This document shows positions 1-6,428 of a stretch of DNA of 15,569 nucleotides, piece by piece (positions within the stretch are counted from its first letter, which is position 1; each line of letters begins with the position of its first letter). Below the pieces are notes generated by a model that worked only from the letters and a program-made list of their open reading frames with translations, was not told the origin of the DNA and did no database searches. The translations under genes were made by a program, and so were the position numbers. The stretch comes from Campylobacterales bacterium (GTDB taxonomy: Bacteria; Campylobacterota; Campylobacteria; Campylobacterales; JAADDG01), in assembly GCA_027009865.1 (NCBI GenBank), contig JALVCR010000046.1:1-15569 (forward strand), in the 5' to 3' direction.

Positions 1-1061
1 TTCTCTTTTTTCTCCAAAGATTCTATAATCTCATCTATCGTTTTTAAATTGGTAGCCTCTATCATTTTAAAAAATGTCAAAGAGAGCACAAATGCACTGT
101 CTGCATTTAGAAATAGAAGATTTTTCGATTCGCTTAAAATTTTAAAAAATCTCTCGGTAATTATCGCTCCAAATCTTATATCCCCCTCAAAGAAGCGATC
201 TTTCAAATAGGCTATCATCTCGTCTATTATGATTTCGCTCTCATAATTTTCAAGCTCTTTTATAAAATTTTTAATTTTTTCCCTATCTCTTTTTAAAATG
301 GCTTCAAATATCTCCTCTATGATTTTTGGATCCAAAAGCCCTATCATATTAGCTACGCTTTTTGCGTCTATAAATCCTTTGGAGTATATGATTGCCTGAT
401 CCAAAAGAGTTAAGGTATCTCTTAAAGAGCCCTCTCCGCTTCTTGCAAGCATCTCCAAAGCTTCTGTTTCATACTCTATATTTTCAAGATTTAAAATGTG
501 AATTAGATGATTTACTATATCTCTTTTTGAAATTTTTTTGAATCTAAAGTGTTGGGTTCGGGAGAGAATAGTTGGGGGAAGCTTTAGCGGATCTGTGGTC
601 GCTAAAATAAATTTTACATATTCGGGAGGCTCTTCAAGTGTTTTTAAAAGGGCGTTAAATGCCTCTTTTGTCAGCATATGGACTTCATCTATAATAAATA
701 TTTTAAATCTTGCGCTGTTTGGTTTATATTTTGTCTGTTCTATTAAAGATCTTATATCATCTATTTTTCTGCTGCTTGCGGCATCCATCTCGATTATATC
801 GATATGACGGTTTTCGTTTGCCATTTTGCAGTTTTCGCAAACTTCGCAAGGTTTTGATGTAGGCCCTTTATCGCAGACCATACATTTAGAAAAGATTCTT
901 GCGGTTGATGTTTTTCCGCTTCCTCTAAGTCCTGAGAAGAGATAGGCGTGAGAGAGCCTGTTTTGATCGAGGGCTGCCGTTAGGGTTTGAGTTACGCTGT
1001 CTTGGCCTATTAGTTTGTCAAAAGATGAGGGGCGGTATTTTAAAGCTAAAACTTCAGACAT
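1..1061 (-). CDS. dnaX: DNA polymerase III subunit gamma/tau, N-terminal part (cut by window edge)
   Basis: Clamp-loader ATPase that loads the sliding clamp during replication. Translating the minus strand from the ATG at 1061-1059 gives 353 codons with no stop before the window edge, so only the C-terminus is missing. Visible are the N-terminal LALKYRP motif, Walker A GLRGSGKT at about residues 44-51, the Walker B/DExH form DEVH at about 125-128, the sensor-1 motif ATTD and an SRT-type arginine motif. Zinc-module cysteines lie at about 60, 63, 72, 75 and 78, one more than the usual four. The start codon follows the murI stop by 2 nt, and an AAAGGG-like ribosome site lies inside the murI end, so the two are probably co-translated. 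Whether tau and gamma forms both exist cannot be judged because the relevant 3' part is outside the window. Confidence 0.95.
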   Translation of the reverse strand, partial: MSEVLALKYRPSSFDKLIGQDSVTQTLTAALDQNRLSHAYLFSGLRGSGKTSTARIFSKCMVCDKGPTSKPCEVCENCKMANENRHIDIIEMDAASSRKIDDIRSLIEQTKYKPNSARFKIFIIDEVHMLTKEAFNALLKTLEEPPEYVKFILATTDPLKLPPTILSRTQHFRFKKISKRDIVNHLIHILNLENIEYETEALEMLARSGEGSLRDTLTLLDQAIIYSKGFIDAKSVANMIGLLDPKIIEEIFEAILKRDREKIKNFIKELENYESEIIIDEMIAYLKDRFFEGDIRFGAIITERFFKILSESKNLLFLNADSAFVLSLTFFKMIEATNLKTIDEIIESLEKKE

Positions 1062-1063
1062 AT

Positions 1064-1804
1064 CTACCCTTTAAGCCAGAGTCTGGCTACTCTTTTTAGA
1101 TTTTCCGGATTTTCGGAAGCAAACAGTTTCAAATCTGTTTTTGAGAAATTTTTATCATATCCGTAATTTGATTTAATATATTCCACTATTGCCTCTCCGG
1201 AGTGAATAAGAGCGGCACTTTTGAAATATTTTTGTATCTCATCCTTTATCAAAGGAAAATGCGTGCATCCCAAAATTACAGCTTTTGGATTTTCTATGTT
1301 TTTAAAATAGTGTCTCATCGTAACTTCCAAAATCTCGCCTTTAAATATACCCTCTTCAACTATCGGGACAAAAAGAGAGGGAGCAATGGAGATTAAATTG
1401 TTAAATCCCTCTTTTATTAAAAGTTTTTCATATTTTTTACTTGATATTGTAGCTTTTGTTCCCAAAATCAAAATTTTTGCATTTTTATCATCTATTTTTC
1501 TCTGTAAAGCTTTAACTCCCGGTTCTATGACTCCCACAACTTTAAAGGGGGCAACCTCTCTCATCTCCTCTATCGCATAAGCGCTTACGGAGTTGCATGC
1601 CGCTATTAAGATATCTATATTGAAATTTTTAAAAAATTCAACCGCTTCAAGGGAGTATCTGATAATCGTATTTTTATCTTTAACCCCATAAGGGACTCTT
1701 GCGGTATCTCCAAAATAGATTATCTCTTTGAAAATTTTTTTCTCTATCAGACTCTTAACAACCGTAAGTCCGCCGACTCCGCTATCAAATACGCCGGCTC
1801 TCAT
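1064..1804 (-). CDS. murI: Glutamate racemase
   Basis: Cofactor-independent racemase making D-glutamate for peptidoglycan precursors in the cytoplasm. The 246-residue product has the usual family length. It starts with the FDSGVGGLTV motif (Asp7, Ser8) and has DTARVPYG at 33-40. The two catalytic cysteines are Cys70 in AACNS and Cys180 in LGCTHFP, with His182 next to the second. The motif after Cys70 is NSVSA rather than the more common NTASA, a conservative change. The start codon overlaps the rho stop as TAATG, and the stop lies 2 nt before dnaX. There is no strong ribosome site of its own, so translation is probably coupled to rho. Confidence 0.95.
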   Translation of the reverse strand: MRAGVFDSGVGGLTVVKSLIEKKIFKEIIYFGDTARVPYGVKDKNTIIRYSLEAVEFFKNFNIDILIAACNSVSAYAIEEMREVAPFKVVGVIEPGVKALQRKIDDKNAKILILGTKATISSKKYEKLLIKEGFNNLISIAPSLFVPIVEEGIFKGEILEVTMRHYFKNIENPKAVILGCTHFPLIKDEIQKYFKSAALIHSGEAIVEYIKSNYGYDKNFSKTDLKLFASENPENLKRVARLWLKG

Positions 1805-3171
1805 TACTCGTTCATAATGGATAGAAGCTCTTTGTTATCTTTTGTTTTTAGCATTTTGGAGTATAAGAATTTCAAAGCTTCCACATCGTCCATTTGAGAA
1901 ATTGCGGTTCTAAGAGCCCATATTTTTGGAAGTTCATCGGGGGGAGTTAAAAGCTCTTCTTTTCTTGTTCCCGATTTCATTATATCGATAGCCGGATATA
2001 TTCTTCTATCGGCTATATGTCTTGATAGAACTATTTCGCTGTTTCCAGTTCCCTTAAACTCTTCGAAAATTACCTCATCCATTCTGCTTCCGGTATCTAT
2101 TAGAGCTGTTGCTATTATGCTAAGGCTTCCTCCCTCTTCAATATTTCTTGCGGCTCCAAAAAATCTTTTTGGTTTATGAAGAGCATTTGCGTCAACTCCT
2201 CCGCTTAGAACCTTTCCGCTTGAAGGGGTTACTGTATTGTATGCTCTTGCAAGTCTTGTTATCGAATCAAGCAAAATTACGACATCTTTTCCAAGCTCTA
2301 CTCTTCTTTTTGCCTTCTCTATTACAAGCTCGGCCACTCTTACATGGTTTTGGGCTGGAAGATCGAAAGTTGAGCTGTAAACCTCTCCCTTTACGCTTCT
2401 TTGCATATCGGTAACCTCTTCTGGCCTCTCATCTACTAATAGCACTATAAGCTCAACTTCCGGGTGATTTCTGCTTATTCCGTGAGCTAACTCTTTCATA
2501 AGCTCTGTTTTACCGCTTCTTGGAGGAGCCACTATTAAAGCTCTTTGGCCTTTTCCTATCGGAACGAAGAGATCTAAAACTCTTCCTGTAAGTTTCGTAG
2601 GCTCATATTCAAGTTTTAATTTTTCAGTTGGATAGAGAGGAGTTAGATTGTCAAATAGAGGTCTGTTTCGAGTCTCTTTTACCGGAAGATAGTTTATTGC
2701 TTCTATTTTCAAAAGAGCGCAGTATCTCTCTTGCTCTTTTGGGGGTCTAACCTGTCCGGTTACGATATCTCCGGTTCTTAGAGCAAATTTTCTAATTTGG
2801 GTGCTGCTTACGTAAGCGTCATTGAAGCTGTTTGAAAAGTTTGCGTCCATCGCTCTTAAAAAGCCGTAGCCATCCGGCATAATCTCCAAAATTCCGGTAA
2901 AGAGGATATATCCGCCTTTTGTAACCTGAGATTTTAGAATTTCAAAAATCAGATCCTGTCTTTTTAGCTCGTTTGGATTCTCTACTCCAAGCTCTTTTGC
3001 AATCTTTAAAAGATCGTCTATCGGTTTTTCTCTAAGTTCTTCTATTTTATACCCTTCTACCGGAACATGTGTCCTTGTTTTAGTATGATTTTTAGCATTG
3101 TTTAAAGAGCCGTTTTCCGTTTTTTCTTGAGTCTCTTTTAATTGGGTATTTTGATTTGTGATGTCGCTCAT
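1804..3171 (-). CDS. rho: Transcription termination factor Rho
   Basis: Hexameric RNA-dependent ATPase/helicase that ends transcription. I place the start at the ATG at 3171-3169, giving 455 residues (MSDITNQ...). It is preceded by a good ribosome site (GAAGGAAAC before the ATG). The frame stays open to a TTG at 3285, which would add 38 residues rich in Tyr and Ser that do not look like Rho. Order of domains: a polar N-terminal tail; a Rho N-terminal helical domain at about 42-85; the cold-shock-like RNA-binding domain with RNP1-like DGYGFLR at 100-106; the ATPase domain with Walker A APPRSGKT at 215-222, DERPEEV at 247-253, Walker B VVILLDS at 297-303, the Q-loop region SGKVLSGG at 318-325 and the R-loop region before FKGTGN. 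All key motifs are intact. It is the first gene of rho-murI-dnaX. Confidence 0.96.
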   Translation of the reverse strand: MSDITNQNTQLKETQEKTENGSLNNAKNHTKTRTHVPVEGYKIEELREKPIDDLLKIAKELGVENPNELKRQDLIFEILKSQVTKGGYILFTGILEIMPDGYGFLRAMDANFSNSFNDAYVSSTQIRKFALRTGDIVTGQVRPPKEQERYCALLKIEAINYLPVKETRNRPLFDNLTPLYPTEKLKLEYEPTKLTGRVLDLFVPIGKGQRALIVAPPRSGKTELMKELAHGISRNHPEVELIVLLVDERPEEVTDMQRSVKGEVYSSTFDLPAQNHVRVAELVIEKAKRRVELGKDVVILLDSITRLARAYNTVTPSSGKVLSGGVDANALHKPKRFFGAARNIEEGGSLSIIATALIDTGSRMDEVIFEEFKGTGNSEIVLSRHIADRRIYPAIDIMKSGTRKEELLTPPDELPKIWALRTAISQMDDVEALKFLYSKMLKTKDNKELLSIMNE

Positions 3172-3255
3172 GTTTCCTTCTTTTGTAGTATTTTTTAGAT
3201 TTAAGTCGCAGTCTGTAGTTTGATAATATTTTGAAGTTTTACTTGAGTGCGAAAT

Positions 3256-3285
3256 ATAATAGCGTTGGATATAGCAAAACTCCAA
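3256..3285 (-). promoter_or_regulatory. Candidate promoter for rho-murI-dnaX
   Basis: On the minus strand, TTGGAG (3285-3280) is separated by 18 nt from TATTAT (3261-3256). Transcription would start about 75-80 nt before the rho ATG. It is weak by consensus but well placed. A minus-strand TATAAT at 3509-3504 is an alternative without a -35. Confidence 0.35.
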
Positions 3286-3300
3286 AATATTTCATATATA

Positions 3301-3334
3301 TCGGTATTTCGAAATTCTCTTTTAATAATACCGA
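3301..3334 (-). repeat. Inverted repeat (8-bp stem) upstream of rho
   Basis: TCGGTATT (3301-3308) pairs exactly with AATACCGA (3327-3334) across an 18-nt AT-rich loop. It lies about 130 nt before the rho start codon. If transcription begins at the more distant TATAAT, it would be in the rho leader; if at the nearer candidate, it would be just upstream of the promoter and could be an operator. No function is assigned. Confidence 0.4.
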
Positions 3335-3559
3335 AAAAATCCCTAAATCTTCATTTTTTTTGATTCTGTCAAGAAGTTTTATTTTAAAAACTATATCTAA
3401 AACTTTCAGTAAAATTATTAAATTTATCAAAAAACCAGATTTGTTTAAAAGTAACTTTATAAAGATAACATAATATAAAGTGGAATGTAAAGAAAAAAAG
3501 AGAATTATATTTTTTTTGTAAATAATTAATAAATTTTGAACATACTCTATAAAGTTATC

Positions 3560-3577
3560 GCCTTTTTGCCAAAAGGC
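3560..3577. repeat. Inverted repeat (7-bp stem, 4-nt loop)
   Basis: GCCTTTT (3560-3566) and AAAAGGC (3571-3577) form a compact hairpin with a TGCC loop. Neither side is followed by a clear T-run, so it is not a good intrinsic terminator in either direction. It lies between the cytochrome c terminator and the rho upstream region. Confidence 0.35.
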
Positions 3578-3647
3578 TTCGAAAAACTCAAGTAATGCAA
3601 ACAGTAAAATTAATAGATATTTCTCGTTTATGGGGAAATCTTTGAAG

Positions 3648-3667
3648 AAGCGGACAGAAGTCCGCTT
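3648..3667 (-). terminator. Probable terminator of the cytochrome c gene
   Basis: A perfect 8-bp stem, AAGCGGAC (minus strand, from 3667) with GTCCGCTT, and a TTCT loop (3659-3656). It begins 3 nt after the cytochrome c stop codon. The following minus-strand bases are CTTCAAAG, so the U-tract is poor; position and stem quality are the main support. Confidence 0.6.
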
Positions 3668-3670
3668 TGA

Positions 3671-3970
3671 TTATTTCAATCCGTGAATATACTCTGCTAC
3701 CGCTTTTATATCGGCATCGCTCATAGAAGCTACTTGACCTTTCATAAGGCCGCCCATTCCATGAACATTTCTTTTGCCCTCTTTATAACCTTTCAAAGCC
3801 TCTTCTATTTTAGCTACATCCCAGCCTTGAATAACTGCAGATTTTCCAAGAGCTTTTTTCTCTCCTTTTGCTCCATGGCATCCTGCGCATTTTTTATAAA
3901 GAGCTGCTCCGTCAGCGGCAAGAAGAGTTGAAGCTGCAGCAAATAGTAAAGCTATTGATAACTTTTTCAT
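3671..3970 (-). CDS. Periplasmic monohaem class I cytochrome c (c553-like)
   Basis: Small electron carrier of 99 residues. An N-terminal Sec signal peptide (MKK, hydrophobic core at about 5-17, likely cleavage near LLAA-DG at 19/20) sends it to the periplasm. There is one haem site, CAGCH at 28-32, with His32 as one ligand. The other ligand is probably a Met in GMGGLMKGQV (Met76 most likely), followed by the usual C-terminal helix SDADIKAVAEYI. The size and the LMKGQV pattern match the c553-type cytochromes common in Campylobacterota, which pass electrons from the bc1 complex to terminal oxidases or peroxidases; the partner here is not shown. A strong AGGAGG site lies 4 nt before the ATG. It is transcribed alone, from its own promoter to its own terminator. 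Confidence 0.93.
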   Translation of the reverse strand: MKKLSIALLFAAASTLLAADGAALYKKCAGCHGAKGEKKALGKSAVIQGWDVAKIEEALKGYKEGKRNVHGMGGLMKGQVASMSDADIKAVAEYIHGLK

Positions 3971-3998
3971 GATTCCTCCTAAAAATTTTAATGCGCAA

Positions 3999-4004
3999 AT
4001 TATA
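3999..4004 (-). promoter_or_regulatory. Promoter -10 of the cytochrome c gene
   Basis: The minus strand reads TGCTATAAT ending at 3999, a perfect -10 with an extended TG. It would start transcription about 20 nt before the cytochrome ATG. No good -35 is seen, as is typical of Campylobacterota sigma-70 promoters. Confidence 0.65.
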
Positions 4005-4078
4005 GCACATATCTCTTTGAGAAAACTTAGTTTTTCATATCAAAAAAAATTATCAATAAGTATATAAAACAAAAATAT

Positions 4079-4084
4079 TATAAT
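4079..4084 (+). promoter_or_regulatory. Promoter -10 of the TPR-heptose operon
   Basis: TATAAT on the plus strand in an A-rich context, 47 nt before the ATG at 4132. It is divergent from the cytochrome promoter, and no clear -35 is visible. It is the only good -10 between the two divergent genes in this direction. Confidence 0.5.
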
Positions 4085-4131
4085 GACGATAATGCAAATT
4101 AAAGAGGATTCTCTCATAAAGTGGACTTCCA

Positions 4132-4893
4132 ATGAGATTCTATAAAATATATTCAATTATATTTGTTATTATTTTATATAGTTTAAACAAATTATCTCTT
4201 TGTGCAGAAAATAGAGAGTATGCTGTTTGCAGGGAGTATGCTTTTGAAAATAGTAAGGAAACTTTAAAATCAAAAACTTTCTTAGAGCAAATTATTGAAA
4301 AAGAGCCTCAAAATGTTAAATGTCTTTTAAAATTATCAGATATTTATATACAGGAAAATAAAATTTCCAAAGGATTTGATCTTTTAAGAAGAGCTTACGA
4401 AATAGACCCAAAATTTGTAGAAAAAAGTAAGCTTTCCGATATTTTGGATATGGCTTTAAAGCTTAGTCGTTTAAAAGAGAAGGCTTATAGAGAAAATTCT
4501 ACAACACTTTGGAATGAGCTTGGTGATGAGTATTATGATATGGGGCTGTTCTCGGAGGCCTCTGTATTTTATAAAAAAAGTTTAAAACTTGATCAAAACC
4601 AGAGTAAAATCCATATCTATCTGTCTGTCTGTCAATATAATATGTCTTTGCCTTATAGCGCAATAGAGCATTTAGAGAGGGCATTGAAAATAGATCCGGA
4701 TGATTTTTACGCCAACTACTATCTTGCTACTATTTTAAAAAACAATATAAGAGATTATAAAAAAGCTCTTATCTACTTTAAAAGGGCTAAAGAGATTTTG
4801 GATAAAAAAGGCGTTAAGGCTTTTGAGAGCAAAGAAGAGTATAATTACTACAAAAAAGAGTTAAAGCGGGAATTAAATGTCAAATCAAAATAA
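4132..4893 (+). CDS. Exported tetratricopeptide-repeat protein of unknown function
   Basis: A 253-residue protein whose exact role I do not recognise. Residues 5-23 are a hydrophobic segment that looks like a Sec signal peptide, with cleavage near residue 25. Cys24 is preceded by LSL, a poor lipobox, so a lipoprotein is unlikely. TPR units can be seen at about 61-94, 124-157, 158-191 and 192-226; the second and third are the most regular (W-N-LG-YY and A-L-ALKIDP patterns). The C-terminus is a Lys/Glu-rich helix. TPRs make protein-binding scaffolds, so a periplasmic adaptor is plausible. A stop at 4117-4119 in the same frame rules out an earlier start. No strong ribosome site is present at the ATG. 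Its last 17 nt overlap gmhB, so it is the first gene of the heptose operon. Confidence 0.8.
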   Translation: MRFYKIYSIIFVIILYSLNKLSLCAENREYAVCREYAFENSKETLKSKTFLEQIIEKEPQNVKCLLKLSDIYIQENKISKGFDLLRRAYEIDPKFVEKSKLSDILDMALKLSRLKEKAYRENSTTLWNELGDEYYDMGLFSEASVFYKKSLKLDQNQSKIHIYLSVCQYNMSLPYSAIEHLERALKIDPDDFYANYYLATILKNNIRDYKKALIYFKRAKEILDKKGVKAFESKEEYNYYKKELKRELNVKSK

Positions 4894-5398
4894 AGCCCTT
4901 TTTTTGGATAGAGACGGAGTTATAAATTATGATAAGGGATATGTCTGTAAAATAGAGGATTTTGAATTTGTAAAAGGGATTTTTGAAATTTTAGACTATT
5001 TTCAAAAAAAAGGCTTTAAACTTTTCATTGTAACAAATCAGTCGGGGATTGGAAGAGGCTATTATACGCTAAAAGATTTTGAGATTTTAAATGAATGGAT
5101 GTTAAAAGAGCTTAAAAAAAGAGGCATAAAGATAGAGAGAGTCTATTTTTGCCCTCACGCCCCGGAAGAGGGATGTTCTTGCAGAAAACCAAATATCGGG
5201 ATGTTTCAAAAAGCTTTTAAAGAGTTTAAGATAGATAAAAAATTATCATGGATGATAGGCGACAAATTATCCGATACTAAAGCTGCTGTGAGCGCTGGAA
5301 TTGAGAATACAGTTTTAATCGGTGATTGCTGGATTAGAGATGAAAACGCCAAATATATAGTTAACGATATTTTTGATACAATACGCCTCATAAGATAG
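4877..5398 (+). CDS. gmhB: D-glycero-D-manno-heptose-1,7-bisphosphate 7-phosphatase
   Basis: HAD-family phosphatase removing the 7-phosphate from the heptose bisphosphate made by HldE, giving heptose-1-phosphate. The 173-residue length is usual. HAD motif I is DRDGV, with nucleophile Asp11 and acid/base Asp13; motif II is VTNQSG (Thr53); motif III is GDKLSDTKAA (Asp129, Asp133). The zinc-binding loop of GmhB is complete: Cys92, His94, Cys100 and Cys102, followed by RKP. The start overlaps the TPR gene by 17 nt. The related histidinol-phosphatase domain is similar in sequence, but the neighbouring hldD, hldE and gmhA settle the assignment. Confidence 0.93.
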   Translation: MSNQNKALFLDRDGVINYDKGYVCKIEDFEFVKGIFEILDYFQKKGFKLFIVTNQSGIGRGYYTLKDFEILNEWMLKELKKRGIKIERVYFCPHAPEEGCSCRKPNIGMFQKAFKEFKIDKKLSWMIGDKLSDTKAAVSAGIENTVLIGDCWIRDENAKYIVNDIFDTIRLIR

Positions 5399-5417
5399 TT
5401 TTTAAAAAGAGGATTTT

Positions 5418-6428
5418 ATGAGGTATTTAAACGACTCTTTAGAGAATAAAAAGATTTTAATAACCGGAGGAGCCGGTTTTATAGGCAGCAATCTTGCTTT
5501 CTACTTTCAAGAAAATCATCCCAAAGCTAAAATTTTTGTTTTGGATAGATTCAGAGACGAAAAGAGGTTCTCTAACGGTAATTTGATAAGTTTCGGGCAC
5601 TTTAAAAATCTTTTGGGATTTAAAGGCGAAGTTATAGAGGGGGATATAAACGATAAAGATCTTTTAGAGAGACTCTCTGAGTATAAGTTTGATATTATTT
5701 TTCATGAAGCGGCAATTTCCGATACCACCGTTTCTAATCAGTCCTTGATGATTAAAACAAACGTAAACGCCTTTAGAGATCTTTTAGATTTAGCCGTTTT
5801 CTCCCATGCTAAGATGATTTACGCTTCAAGCGGCGCTACCTATGGAAATGCAAAGGCTCCCCAAAGAGTTGGAAGAGAGAATCCCGGAAATGTTTATGGG
5901 TTTTCAAAATTGATGATGGATAATGTAGCTTATGAGTATATGAAAGTTTACCCTCATCTTACGATAGTTGGGCTTAGATATTTTAATGTTTACGGCCCAA
6001 GAGAGTATTTCAAAGATAAAACCGCTTCCATGGTTCTTCAGCTTGGACTTCAGATACTCTCTAAAAAAGCTCCAAGACTCTTTTTTAATTCTGATAAAAT
6101 TTTTAGAGATTTTATCTATATAGAGGATGTGGTGCAGGCTAATATTAAAGCTATCAAAGCTAAAAGAAGCGGAGTTTATAACGTCGGAACAGGGAAGGCG
6201 AGAAGTTTTGAAGATATTGCCAAGATTTTGTTAAAAGAGCTAAACAGCGATCTTCAAATAGAGTATTTTGAAAATCCATACGATAAAAAGGCCTATCAGA
6301 CTTTTACCGAGGCCGATATAGAGGATACTAAAAAATATTTAAATTATGAGCCGAGATTCTCGTTAGAAGATGGAATAAAAGCATATATCCCCGAAATTAA
6401 GAGAATTTTTGAAGAAGAGGTTAAATGA
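5418..6428 (+). CDS. hldD: ADP-L-glycero-D-manno-heptose 6-epimerase
   Basis: NADP-dependent short-chain epimerase for the last step to ADP-L-glycero-D-manno-heptose, the inner-core sugar donor. The 336-residue protein has the Rossmann motif GGAGFIGS at 17-24, the HEAA segment at 96-99, SSGATYG at 137-143, and the catalytic pair Tyr160 and Lys164 (YGFSK). RYFNVYGPRE and the FRDFIYIEDV substrate-domain motif follow. An AGAGGA ribosome site sits about 6 nt before the ATG and 19 nt after gmhB. The end overlaps hldE as ATGA. Other SDR sugar epimerases such as GalE share these motifs, but the gene context favours HldD. Confidence 0.93.
   Translation: MRYLNDSLENKKILITGGAGFIGSNLAFYFQENHPKAKIFVLDRFRDEKRFSNGNLISFGHFKNLLGFKGEVIEGDINDKDLLERLSEYKFDIIFHEAAISDTTVSNQSLMIKTNVNAFRDLLDLAVFSHAKMIYASSGATYGNAKAPQRVGRENPGNVYGFSKLMMDNVAYEYMKVYPHLTIVGLRYFNVYGPREYFKDKTASMVLQLGLQILSKKAPRLFFNSDKIFRDFIYIEDVVQANIKAIKAKRSGVYNVGTGKARSFEDIAKILLKELNSDLQIEYFENPYDKKAYQTFTEADIEDTKKYLNYEPRFSLEDGIKAYIPEIKRIFEEEVK

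Larger units (their letters stand above)
3172..3670. other. Long AT-rich intergenic region upstream of rho
   Basis: About 500 bp with no convincing gene. Two short open frames, 3231-3473 on plus and 3239-3430 on minus, lack ribosome sites and have low-complexity Lys/Ile/Phe-rich translations, so I do not call them. The region holds a candidate rho promoter (3256-3285), an 8-bp hairpin at 3301-3334, a 7-bp GCCTTTT/AAAAGGC hairpin at 3560-3577 and the cytochrome c terminator at 3648-3667. A TATAAT on the minus strand at 3509-3504 could be a second, more distant rho promoter, which would give a leader of over 300 nt. No tRNA or recognisable structured RNA was seen. Confidence 0.6.

Noticed and set aside
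1..20. A6G run in dnaX as a programmed frameshift site for gamma
   Set aside because: The run is phased as GAG AAA AAA GAG, not the A AAA AAG phase of the E. coli site, and the downstream part needed to judge it is missing.
1202..1580. Two overlapping plus-strand frames inside murI
   Set aside because: Antisense shadows of a clearly identified gene.
3172..3285. 38-residue N-terminal extension of Rho starting at a TTG
   Set aside because: The ATG at 3171 has a good ribosome site, and the extra residues do not resemble Rho; the TTG lies in a candidate -35 element.
3239..3430. 63-residue open frame on the minus strand before rho
   Set aside because: No ribosome site and no recognisable pattern; it crosses the candidate rho promoter.
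3231..3473. 80-residue open frame on the plus strand upstream of rho
   Set aside because: No ribosome site, Lys/Ser/Phe-rich composition expected from AT-rich DNA, and it overlaps the rho upstream region.
4132..4210. TPR protein as a lipoprotein
   Set aside because: Cys24 is preceded by Leu-Ser-Leu, and a lipobox needs Gly, Ala or Ser just before the Cys.
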